Notes: generated by a model from the letters alone, not told the origin. Counted from the first letter of the stretch, positions 1-5,010 are shown. The stretch: 12,631 bases of DNA from SIG587 sp045649505 (GCA_045649505.1 JAZRQA010000022.1:1-12631), one strand, 5' to 3'. Numbers and translations: made by a program.

Positions 1-481
1 GACTAAGTTTGACTACTATACAGGTAAGGCAAACATCGTTGAGGAGATTGCTTATTCTGACGGTGAGCGCGCTAAGGTTCGTTGCTACGGCGCTGACGAT
101 GTTCGCGAGGGCGTTGCAATAATGCATCTTGAGGGTGTTGACGTTTCCATCACCGGTAACTCCACTAACCCTACCCGCTTCCAGCATCCTGTTGCAGGTA
201 CCTATAAGAAGGAATGTATCGAGCAGGGCAAGAAGTACTTCTCTGTTGCTTCCGGAGGCGGTACAGGCAGAACCCTCCACCCCGATAATATGGCTGCAGG
301 CCCCGCTTCCTACGGTATGACCGATACAATGGGCCGTATGCACTCCGATGCTCAGTTTGCAGGTTCTTCTTCCGTTCCTGCCCATGTTGAAATGATGGGT
401 CTTATCGGTGCAGGTAACAACCCCATGGTTGGTATGACCGTTGCTTGCGCAGTTGCAGTTAATGAAGCACTTAATAAGTAA
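1..481 (+). CDS. GGGtGRT-family protein, C-terminal part (5' end outside window)
   Basis: The reading frame is open from base 2 to the TAA at 479-481, giving about 159 residues without a start. The protein contains the signature GGGTGRT, followed by a highly conserved stretch rich in Gly, Met and His (LHPDNMAAGP, then GRMHSD, HVEMMGLIGAG) and a small-residue C-terminal helix (VACAVAVNEALNK). This matches what I recall of the uncharacterised GGGtGRT protein family (Pfam-type, roughly 330 residues), so about half the protein is present. The biochemical function is unknown to me. Base composition is more GC-rich than the genes that follow, and the C-rich third positions (e.g. repeated GCT/GTT/ACC) suggest a well expressed host gene. 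Its last 71 bases recur at 1798-1866, so its 3' end appears to be a recombination target. A strong terminator follows 31 bases after the stop. Confidence 0.85.
   Translation, partial: TKFDYYTGKANIVEEIAYSDGERAKVRCYGADDVREGVAIMHLEGVDVSITGNSTNPTRFQHPVAGTYKKECIEQGKKYFSVASGGGTGRTLHPDNMAAGPASYGMTDTMGRMHSDAQFAGSSSVPAHVEMMGLIGAGNNPMVGMTVACAVAVNEALNK
413..462 (+). repeat. Direct repeat, left copy (att-like core in the 3' end of the GGGtGRT gene)
   Basis: These 50 bases are identical to 1798-1847. Identity begins at the Gly codon of GNNPMVGM and ends two bases into the Asn codon of NEALNK. Beyond it the two copies continue the same reading frame but with five mismatches in the last 19 bases. Perfect core identity with diverged flanks inside a gene's 3' end is the expected footprint of site-specific integration. 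Confidence 0.7.
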
Positions 482-511
482 TTCGGAATTCGTAATGCGT
501 AATTCATAATT

Positions 512-550
512 AAAGGACTTGGGAATTTTCCCAAGTCCTTTTCTTTTATT
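512..550 (+). terminator. Rho-independent terminator of the GGGtGRT gene
   Basis: A perfect inverted repeat spans 512-541: a 13-14 bp stem (AAAGGACTTGGGAA with its complement) around a short AATT centre, followed by a T-rich tail (TTCTTTTATTT). It lies 31 bases after the stop codon of the upstream gene. The bases between stop and hairpin (482-511) carry imperfect repeats of CGTAAT/CATAAT, a simple-sequence motif with no obvious function. Confidence 0.85.
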
Positions 551-551
551 T

Positions 552-596
552 AAAAAATTAGACACATCATTTAAGGGTAAACTTTTATGATGTGTC
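552..596 (-). terminator. Rho-independent terminator of the minus-strand lipoprotein gene
   Basis: On the minus strand a 10-bp perfect stem (587-596 with 561-570; GACACATCAT and its complement) with a 16-base loop is followed by TAA and six T residues (plus-strand A run 552-557). It lies eight bases past the lipoprotein stop codon and faces the plus-strand terminator at 512-541, so the two genes are convergent and separately terminated. Confidence 0.75.
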
Positions 597-603
597 CAAT
601 ATT

Positions 604-1605
604 TTATTGTGGCATTTCTTTAAAGTATTTAATAAATCTGTCCTCTGGTTTTGTGCCAATAAATTCAGCTGAATAGATTTTTTGAGGTATAGAATCAGCA
701 AACTCTTGATTTGTTTTTACAGTTATATAATAATATCCTTTTGTTGTTTGTACCACGTGAGTTACAGCAGATAATATAATTTCATCTTTTGGGAAAGTAT
801 ATAAAGTTTCGTTATCTAATGATAAAATCTTATTGTTTTCATACTTTATATAACCTTGTTTGTAATTATTAATCAAATCTATATTTTTTGTATTTGAAAA
901 AGGTGAAAAACTATTTTGTCGCATACTACACCAATTACAAAGTATATTTCCTATTTTTTGAGCCGAATCGGCGCCTTCCGTATAATAAAAATAATTATTG
1001 TCAGTTGTAAGCATAGTTACAGTAACACCGACCTCAATCATATTTCTATACAGCCCGCATTCTTGCCCACAGTAATGAAACTTGAGAAATTTGGAATCGC
1101 TTTGTATCTTCATAAAGTGTGTGCCATTTGAAAATATTTGATTAGGAGAAAATCTATACAACTCATTTTGACTGGTTATTACATAGTATTTCTTTTCATT
1201 GCGACCAACTGAACAAATATCTATAATTTCTTTCGCAGGATATTCAAAAAACCAATCGGGAATAATTTGCTTTAATTCGTCTTCACTAGAAGGTATATTT
1301 GGGTCTTTGTTTGTGGTGTTAGTTGAACTTGGTGTATTAGTTGAACTTGGTGTATTAGTTGAACTTGGTGTATTAGTTGAGCTTGGTGTATTAGTTGAGC
1401 TTGGTGTATTAGTTGAGCTTGGTTTAATTACCTCATTTGTAGTATTGTTTTGGGGGATTTCTGATTTATTATCGTTGGAACTTGTTTCTGTTTGAGTAAT
1501 AGTCGATGATAAATTGCTCGCACTATTAGTGTCTGTTGTTTTGTTACACCCAACAGTACAAAAGCAAACACAAACAATCAATAAGAGCGATAAAATTCTT
1601 TTCAT
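604..1605 (-). CDS. Putative secreted lipoprotein with PSSTNT repeats, unknown function
   Basis: This 333-residue protein starts at an ATG preceded by GGAGG (plus 1611-1615 complement) with good spacing. The N terminus is a lipoprotein signal: Lys/Arg at residues 2-3, a Leu/Ile/Val core, then T-V-G-C with the lipidated Cys at 20. Residues 21-105 are a Ser/Thr/Asn-rich linker that includes six perfect PSSTNT units (62-97), which would act as an extended stalk on the cell surface. The remainder (about 105-333) is a soluble beta-rich region that I cannot place in a family; it holds two Cys pairs (C-x3-C and C-x2-C, near the middle). The gene is much more AT-rich than the host gene on its left and stands alone between its own promoter and terminator. 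It sits between two copies of a 50-bp direct repeat and is therefore probable cargo of an inserted element. Function is not assigned. Confidence 0.85.
   Translation of the reverse strand: MKRILSLLLIVCVCFCTVGCNKTTDTNSASNLSSTITQTETSSNDNKSEIPQNNTTNEVIKPSSTNTPSSTNTPSSTNTPSSTNTPSSTNTPSSTNTTNKDPNIPSSEDELKQIIPDWFFEYPAKEIIDICSVGRNEKKYYVITSQNELYRFSPNQIFSNGTHFMKIQSDSKFLKFHYCGQECGLYRNMIEVGVTVTMLTTDNNYFYYTEGADSAQKIGNILCNWCSMRQNSFSPFSNTKNIDLINNYKQGYIKYENNKILSLDNETLYTFPKDEIILSAVTHVVQTTKGYYYITVKTNQEFADSIPQKIYSAEFIGTKPEDRFIKYFKEMPQ
1315..1422 (-). repeat. Six tandem 18-bp units encoding PSSTNT
   Basis: Six in-frame 18-bp units are directly visible. The three nearer the protein N terminus use the Ser codon AGC and the three nearer the C terminus use AGT; the last unit also differs at its Asn and Thr codons (AAC ACC). 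This block pattern implies expansion by duplication of neighbouring units. Because the unit is a multiple of three, copy-number change would lengthen or shorten the surface stalk without shifting the frame. Confidence 0.9.
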
Positions 1606-1640
1606 TTTAAATCCTCCATAATAACTTTTACATTGCGTTA

Positions 1641-1669
1641 ATTATACCACCGCCGCAAATAAATATCAA
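1641..1669 (-). promoter_or_regulatory. Sigma-A type promoter of the lipoprotein gene
   Basis: Read on the minus strand, TTGATA (plus 1664-1669) and TATAAT (plus 1641-1646) are separated by exactly 17 bases, and the -10 is preceded by TGG, giving an extended -10 element. Predicted transcription starts about 30 bases upstream of the ATG, leaving a short leader with a GGAGG site. Confidence 0.8.
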
Positions 1670-1700
1670 TAATTTTCAACATTTTTTCTACAACGGATAG

Positions 1701-1730
1701 AGCCACATAGAGCCAACTGAAGCCACGAAC
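1701..1730. repeat. Three 10-bp phased repeats beginning AGCCA
   Basis: AGCCA occurs at 1701, 1711 and 1721, exactly one helical turn apart, with the preceding bases (GATAG, CATAG, ACTGA) partly conserved. Such phasing suggests protein binding to one face of the helix. The block is 32-61 bases upstream of the lipoprotein -35 box and 68 bases from the right copy of the att-like repeat, so it could be an activator site or an integrase arm-type site. Confidence 0.5.
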
Positions 1731-1797
1731 CCCCGAAAACCCTGTTTTTTGAGCAAAAAAAGATATGCAGAAGAAAAAGGGGCTATTCATAGTGAGT

Positions 1798-1866
1798 GGT
1801 AACAACCCCATGGTTGGTATGACCGTTGCTTGCGCAGTTGCAGTTAACGAAGCTATTAACAAATAA
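1798..1866 (+). pseudogene. Duplicated 3' end of the GGGtGRT gene (right copy of the att-like repeat)
   Basis: These bases encode GNNPMVGMTVACAVAVNEA followed by INK and a stop, nearly the same as the C terminus of the gene ending at 481. Bases 1798-1847 are identical to 413-462. After that the copies differ at five positions, four of them silent or conservative (Leu to Ile). No upstream part of the gene is present. A GTG at 1792 with an AAGGGG about nine bases upstream could start a 24-residue peptide, but I see no reason to believe it is made. The simplest reading is that this is the displaced original 3' end and that 463-481 was supplied by the inserted DNA, or the reverse. Confidence 0.8.
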
Positions 1867-2057
1867 TCAACGATTATTTGTAATGAAATTTGCCTGACGG
1901 CAAATGAAATTCACACTGTGAATGAAATGCTAATGCATGAAATGTGCCGCATCTTTTGATGCGGCACATTATTTAAGTTTATATGATTTGGGCAAATTTT
2001 ATTTCATGCAACGAAAGTTGCATTTCATGAAGAATTCATTTCATGTGCTTTGCACAT
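1861..2057. repeat. Hairpin array with mirror-image ATGAAAT / ATTTCAT spacers
   Basis: Eight short perfect hairpins follow one another. Stems are 1861-1868/1872-1879, 1888-1894/1899-1905, 1909-1914/1918-1923, 1927-1930/1935-1938, 1941-1953/1958-1970, 2006-2012/2017-2023, 2027-2031/2035-2039 and 2043-2048/2052-2057. In the left half the stems are joined by GAAAT, in the right half by its complement ATTTC, so the array as a whole is a dyad centred near 1975-1990. It fills the gap between the duplicated gene end and the four-helix-bundle gene. The 13-bp hairpin at 1941-1970 is the strongest and could serve as a terminator, although its tail is only ATTTAAGTTT. Confidence 0.75.
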
Positions 2058-2079
2058 TTAATTAAAAAGAGGGATAAAT

Positions 2080-2439
2080 ATGTCTGACAATGTTTTAGTG
2101 AAGTTATCTATTGAATTTGCTGTGAAAATTGTGGAAATGACCGATGAGATTCAAGGCAAAGGTGTTTTGAAAAATCAGATTCTTAAAAGCGGAACCAGTA
2201 TAGGCGCTAATATCCACGAAGCAAATTATGCGCAAAGCAATGCTGATTTTATTTCAAAACTACAAATTGCTTTAAAGGAAACTTATGAAACGGAATATTG
2301 GCTTAAACTTTTTTCAGAAACTAATATAATTGACGCTAATCAGTATTCTAAACTTAAAAATGATTGCGTAAAAATTAGGCGTATATTGATTGCTTCTATA
2401 AATACGACCAAAGAAAAGTACAATCTTGAAAAATCATGA
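2080..2439 (+). CDS. Four-helix-bundle protein, S23/23S rRNA intervening-sequence type
   Basis: The 119-residue, almost entirely helical protein starts at ATG 2080 behind an AGAGGGA site. It shows the family hallmark around residues 36-60: KSGTSIGANIHEAN, followed by FISKLQIALKETYETEYWLKL. This matches the S23/IVS four-helix-bundle family, whose members are encoded in intervening sequences of 23S rRNA in some bacteria and are related to the Avd accessory protein of diversity-generating retroelements. Its biochemical role is not settled. Length is typical (about 115-125 residues), so the gene looks intact. It is flanked by a hairpin array upstream and a 15-bp hairpin overlapping its stop codon downstream, and has no neighbour in an operon. 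No reverse transcriptase or variable repeat is present, so a retroelement role is unsupported here. Confidence 0.85.
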   Translation: MSDNVLVKLSIEFAVKIVEMTDEIQGKGVLKNQILKSGTSIGANIHEANYAQSNADFISKLQIALKETYETEYWLKLFSETNIIDANQYSKLKNDCVKIRRILIASINTTKEKYNLEKS

Positions 2440-2487
2440 CTACCGGCTTAGCCGGTAGTCATGATTGCTTTTAAAGCAACTCTTTTT
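2433..2487 (+). terminator. Hairpins ending the S23 gene
   Basis: A perfect 15-bp stem (2433-2447 with 2451-2465, loop TTA) begins inside the last codons of the gene and includes its stop. A second perfect 7-bp hairpin follows (2465-2471 with 2473-2479), then CTCTTTTT. The second hairpin plus T run is a plausible terminator. The first is unusually long for this role and may instead belong with the hairpin array upstream of the gene. Confidence 0.65.
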
Positions 2488-2505
2488 AACATTTTTCTAC
2501 AATAG

Positions 2506-2534
2506 TTGCAAATAGTTGCAAAATGTGTTATTAT
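2506..2534 (+). promoter_or_regulatory. Sigma-A type promoter of the structured leader RNA
   Basis: TTGCAA (2506-2511) and TATTAT (2529-2534) are spaced by 17 bases, and transcription would start near 2541, one base before the first stem of the leader. The -35 lies inside a perfect 10-bp tandem duplication (AATAGTTGCA at 2501-2510 and 2511-2520), so a second TTGCAA lies at 2516-2521. Such a duplication could also be an operator. Confidence 0.7.
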
Positions 2535-2540
2535 ATGAAC

Positions 2541-2709
2541 ATACCACACTACATTTTAATATTCGATAAATGTTTTATCCGTGAGGGGAGATACTACCTT
2601 GGTAAAAGGTGTTCTCTCTTTATTCCCTTGCGGATATTTATCGGTGTAGTGTGGTAGCGAAGCCGAGGGAAACACTTTTTCGGCACACTCTTCGGAGTGT
2701 GCTTTTTTT
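2541..2709 (+). ncRNA. Structured leader RNA with terminator; candidate riboswitch/attenuator or small RNA
   Basis: A closing stem of 12 perfect pairs joins 2542-2553 and 2645-2656. Inside it are CGATAAAT/ATTTATCG (2564-2571 with 2636-2643), TATCCG/CGGATA (2576-2581 with 2631-2636, sharing one base), AGGGGA/TTCCCT (2584-2589 with 2623-2628) and an apical ACCTT-GGTAA-AAGGT hairpin (2596-2610). Several unpaired segments lie on the 5' side, notably 2554-2563. A terminator follows at 2683-2709. The terminator's 5' arm (CACACT, 2684-2689) repeats a sequence in the 5' arm of the closing stem, so the 3' arm of that stem (AGTGTG, 2648-2653) could pair with either. That is the logic of a transcriptional riboswitch. 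I do not recognise a known riboswitch class; a free-standing small RNA is the alternative. Confidence 0.6.
2683..2709 (+). terminator. Intrinsic terminator in the leader of the SLOG gene
   Basis: An 8-bp perfect stem GCACACTC/GAGTGTGC with a stable TTCG tetraloop is followed by seven T residues. It lies only 14 bases before the SLOG start codon and just ahead of its ribosome binding site, so expression of that gene from the upstream promoter requires read-through. Confidence 0.9.
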
Positions 2710-2723
2710 ATTGAGGTGTATAC

Positions 2724-3104
2724 ATGTTTAAAAAAAGATTAACCACAAAGCGAGTAGTTATTGCAGGGTGTAGGGATTACAACAATTATTATGAGGCAAA
2801 AGTCTATATTGATTTTTGTCTATCTAATATCCGAAAGAAAAACAACATTGTTATCGTTTCGGGTTGTGCGAGGGGCGCTGATGCTATCGGAGAGCGGTAT
2901 GCAAAGGAAAATGGGTTTAAGGTAGAAAAATACCCTGCCGATTGGGCAAGATACGGCAGGAGCGCAGGACCAAGACGAAATAAACAAATGGCAGAGATTA
3001 GCGATTATGTTATTTGTTTTTGGGACCTGAAAAGTAAAGGCACAAGGTCGATGATTGAATACGCAAAACAATTTAACAAGCCCGTCAAAATAAAAAGAAT
3101 ATAA
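2724..3104 (+). CDS. DUF2493 / SLOG-superfamily nucleotide-binding-like protein
   Basis: This 126-residue protein starts at ATG 2724 behind GAGGTG. It shows the DUF2493/YspA-like SLOG pattern in order: VVIAGCRDY (residues 11-19, first beta strand and loop), VSGCARGADAIGERYA (45-60, glycine-rich phosphate-binding loop), a W-x-x-YGRSAGPRRN segment (74-86), VICFW (96-100) and KGTRSMI (105-111). Length fits a single Rossmann-like domain. SLOG proteins are predicted to bind or process nucleotide-derived ligands, and members occur widely in phages, but no reaction is established for this type. It is the only gene between the leader-RNA terminator and the terminator at 3124-3158, so it is a one-gene unit that appears to be controlled by that leader. 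It is more AT-rich than the virion genes and may be accessory cargo rather than part of the late operon. Confidence 0.85.
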   Translation: MFKKRLTTKRVVIAGCRDYNNYYEAKVYIDFCLSNIRKKNNIVIVSGCARGADAIGERYAKENGFKVEKYPADWARYGRSAGPRRNKQMAEISDYVICFWDLKSKGTRSMIEYAKQFNKPVKIKRI

Positions 3105-3123
3105 AGTCTATTTTAGATAGAGC

Positions 3124-3158
3124 CGCGAGTTTACTAAATGGTAAGCTCGCGTTTTTTT
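3124..3158 (+). terminator. Rho-independent terminator after the SLOG gene
   Basis: CGCGAGTTTAC pairs with GTAAGCTCGCG (3124-3134 with 3141-3151, one G-T pair) around a 6-base loop, followed by seven T residues. It ends 20-odd bases after the SLOG stop and insulates that gene from the phage late operon. Confidence 0.9.
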
Positions 3159-3179
3159 AGTTCATAAATAAAAAGATGG

Positions 3180-3231
3180 CTGCTGTTGGCACCGTGTGTC
3201 ACCCAATACGGCACCCAATGGCAGTTTTTTT
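3180..3231 (+). terminator. Second hairpin plus T run ahead of the terminase genes
   Basis: CTGC/GCAG (3180-3183 with 3221-3224), TTGG/CCAA (3186-3189 with 3215-3218) and CCGT/ACGG (3192-3195 with 3208-3211) stack with small internal loops and run directly into seven T residues (3225-3231). The segment also contains two copies of CACCCAAT. It is weaker than the preceding terminator. Position immediately before terS would also suit a packaging (cos/pac) site, but nothing in the sequence proves that. Confidence 0.45.
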
Positions 3232-3236
3232 GTATT

Positions 3237-3242
3237 TATAAT
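3237..3242 (+). promoter_or_regulatory. Possible -10 element of the phage late operon
   Basis: A perfect TATAAT lies just after the terminator-like T run and 29 bases before the terS start. No recognisable -35 hexamer sits at the expected distance. A phage late promoter needing an activator would look like this, but so would a chance AT-rich hexamer. Confidence 0.25.
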
Positions 3243-3253
3243 TGAATTTGCCG

Positions 3254-3262
3254 AAGGGAGGG
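3254..3262 (+). promoter_or_regulatory. Ribosome binding site that sets the terS start
   Basis: AAGGGAGGG lies eight bases before GTG 3271. The only alternative, GTG at 3196, is inside the hairpin at 3180-3224 and has no upstream purine-rich site, so 3271 is preferred. Confidence 0.75.
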
Positions 3263-3270
3263 AACACACC

Positions 3271-3540
3271 GTGCCAAAAAAACAGGACTTTTCAAAAATA
3301 CTCGGCAAACTATTAAGCACTCGCGCTACCGAGGAGGAAAAAGAACAGCTAAAGATCGCAGGTTTTGATTTAAAGGCGCCAACAAAGCAGGCGGTAATTA
3401 TGGCTGCGCTTTATAAAAAGGCGGCAGCAGGGGACTTAAGCGCAATAAAGGAGCTGCGTTTAGTTTTAGGTGAGACGGTATCTGCCGAGACGGGCGCGGC
3501 GGTGGTTATAATTGACAACCTCAAAAATAACAACTGCTGA
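3271..3540 (+). CDS. Phage terminase small subunit-like protein
   Basis: From GTG 3271 the product is 89 residues. It is short, charged and helical, with the pattern KQAVIMAALYKKAAAGDLSA (about 47-66) followed by IKELRLVLGE. An AA-x-GD-x-x-AIKEL-x-x-x-LG motif of this kind is common in small terminase-like proteins of Firmicutes phages. Small subunits recognise phage DNA and hand it to the large subunit for packaging. The 3' end overlaps the terL start by 29 bases, indicating translational coupling and strongly supporting the assignment by position. The N-terminal helix-turn-helix seen in longer TerS proteins is not obvious, so the protein is small for the role; a terL-linked regulator is the alternative. 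Confidence 0.65.
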   Translation: MPKKQDFSKILGKLLSTRATEEEKEQLKIAGFDLKAPTKQAVIMAALYKKAAAGDLSAIKELRLVLGETVSAETGAAVVIIDNLKNNNC

Positions 3541-4813
3541 GCTTGTAGGAAAGGGCTATGACGAATTTTGGAATTGTAAAAACCGATACAGGATAGTAAA
3601 GGGAGGCAAGGCATCAAAAAAATCTACAACCACTGCGCTTAATCTTATATACCGTCTTATGCGGTATAAGGAAAGCAATCTGCTTGTGGTGCGACAGGTA
3701 ATGAACACCCACAGGGATTCCACCTTTGCGCAGCTTGCCTGGGCACAGGAGAGGCTATGTGTTTCACACCTGTGGCGCAATACCGTCTCGCCTATGGAGA
3801 TGACCTATTTGCCAACGGGGCAGAAGATACTATTTCGCGGCTTTGACGATGTATTAAAGCTTGCCTCCACAACGGTGAATACGGGGTACCTGTGCTGGGT
3901 ATGGATAGAGGAGGCTTACGAGATACCGAAGGAAGAGGATTTTGATAAGCTTGACCTTTCGGTACCGCGAGGAAATGTGCCTGAGTGGCTTTTTAAGCAA
4001 ACAACCGTTACCTTTAACCCCTGGAGCCGCGACCACTGGCTTAAAAAGCGTTTTTTTGATACTAAGCAGGATAATGTCAGCGTGTACTCGACCAACTATC
4101 TTTTAAACGAGTTTTTAGACGCTACCGACCGCGATGTATTCGAGAATATGAAAAAAAGCGCGCCGCGCAAGTTTGCCGTTGCGGGACTGGGCGAGTGGGG
4201 AATTGCCGAGGGCCTTGTTTTTGAGAACTGGCAGGTGGGTGTACCCGAAAAAGGGGAGCTTGACCCCGACAGCAGGGCGTATTTCGGTCTTGACTACGGC
4301 TACACAAGCGACCCTACTGCATTTATCGCATTCAGAGCAGATCCGAGAAAACGCACACTTTACATTTTTGACGAGTTTTATCAGCGGAAAATGCTCAACT
4401 GCGATATTGCGCAAAAAATTAAGGAAATGGGCTACGCCAAGGAGCGCATCCGCGCCGACTGCGCCGAGCCAAAGAGCAATGACGACCTGCGGCGACTGGG
4501 TATAACCCGAATAATACCCAGCGTAAAGGGGAGGGACAGCATTTTAAACGGTATTGCTAAAATAAGCGAGTACAAAATGTATGTAGACCCCAGATGTGTA
4601 AATACGGTGAAGGAGTTGTCAAACTACGTGTATGACACACGCCGCGGTGAGAACGGTCACATCTATCCAAAGGACAGCCAAAATCACCTTATGGATGCCC
4701 TACGCTACGCCTTTGAGGATGTAAAAAGGGAGCCGTTTGCTCCCTTCGGAGTTAAAAATTCGACGACTTCGGGAATTCGGGGAAGTGATCTTACTGGGAG
4801 GTGGGAGGAATGA
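3512..4813 (+). CDS. terL: Phage terminase large subunit (PBSX-type ATPase-nuclease)
   Basis: The 433-residue frame begins at TTG 3512, overlapping terS, with a GGTGG site just upstream. The N-terminal ATPase has a variant Walker A (KGGKASKKST, residues 30-39), a Walker B with catalytic acid (CWVWIEE, 128-134) and a motif III region (TTVTFNPWSRDHW, 164-176). The C-terminal RNase H-fold nuclease supplies acidic residues at FGLDYG (Asp261), RADCAEPKS (Asp316, Glu319) and HLMDALRY (Asp395). Length and order are typical of the Terminase_3 / PBSX family. The enzyme drives DNA into proheads and cuts concatemers at the portal. Walker A has Lys where GKS-type loops have Gly; I recall similar SKKS loops in other clostridial and streptococcal phage terminases, so the enzyme is probably active. 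The next gene starts within its stop codon (ATGA overlap). Confidence 0.95.
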   Translation: MTTSKITTAELVGKGYDEFWNCKNRYRIVKGGKASKKSTTTALNLIYRLMRYKESNLLVVRQVMNTHRDSTFAQLAWAQERLCVSHLWRNTVSPMEMTYLPTGQKILFRGFDDVLKLASTTVNTGYLCWVWIEEAYEIPKEEDFDKLDLSVPRGNVPEWLFKQTTVTFNPWSRDHWLKKRFFDTKQDNVSVYSTNYLLNEFLDATDRDVFENMKKSAPRKFAVAGLGEWGIAEGLVFENWQVGVPEKGELDPDSRAYFGLDYGYTSDPTAFIAFRADPRKRTLYIFDEFYQRKMLNCDIAQKIKEMGYAKERIRADCAEPKSNDDLRRLGITRIIPSVKGRDSILNGIAKISEYKMYVDPRCVNTVKELSNYVYDTRRGENGHIYPKDSQNHLMDALRYAFEDVKREPFAPFGVKNSTTSGIRGSDLTGRWEE

Positions 4814-4983
4814 CGGTGTACTGCATAGCGGTGACCTTTGCGTTTGCCTTTGTTTCGGGCTTTATTACCGCTTGGGTGTTGCCGAGAAGCATCAAAAAAA
4901 CAAAGGAAAAAAATACTCAGCAGATGTCAGCAAATGCCGAGATTATTAACTTTTTAAGCTACAACGGCGAACAACAGCAGTAG
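4810..4983 (+). CDS. Small single-pass membrane protein, unknown
   Basis: The chosen ATG at 4810 overlaps the terL stop (ATGA), with GGAGGTGG about seven bases upstream; a GTG at 4801 would add only three residues and lies within that site. The 57-residue product has one hydrophobic helix (about residues 4-24: an Ala/Phe/Val-rich stretch ending AWVL), then a basic patch (PRSIKKTKEK, 25-34) that predicts the C-terminal tail in the cytoplasm, and a polar Gln-rich end. It could be holin-like by topology, but a place between terminase and scaffold is not where lysis genes usually sit, and holins normally have more than one segment or a longer helix. Function is not assigned. Confidence 0.6.
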   Translation: MTVYCIAVTFAFAFVSGFITAWVLPRSIKKTKEKNTQQMSANAEIINFLSYNGEQQQ

Positions 4984-5010
4984 AAGTGTTAAACAACTAT
5001 GAATCGCGAT

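Noticed and set aside
1315..1422. Regular repeats resembling a CRISPR array
   Set aside because: The units are contiguous 18-mers with no spacers and lie in frame within the lipoprotein gene.
1638..1862. Minus-strand open frame across the duplicated gene end
   Set aside because: It is antisense to the coding remnant, lacks a ribosome binding site and has no recognisable protein features.
1792..1866. Mini-gene from GTG 1792 encoding 24 residues
   Set aside because: The purine-rich stretch upstream is weak and the product is only the tail of a known protein; it is best read as a remnant.
2080..2439. Avd protein of a diversity-generating retroelement
   Set aside because: The protein is of the related four-helix-bundle family, but no reverse transcriptase, template repeat or variable repeat is present in the window.
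2541..2709. 6S RNA or phi29-type packaging RNA
   Set aside because: Length and rod shape are roughly similar, but I see no conserved central bubble of 6S RNA, and the packaging ATPase here is a standard terminase large subunit rather than a phi29-type one. The terminator/closing-stem overlap and the adjacent gene favour a regulatory leader.
3196..3540. Longer small-terminase frame starting at GTG 3196
   Set aside because: The start falls in a hairpin followed by a T run, and the extra residues have no ribosome binding site; GTG 3271 has a strong one.
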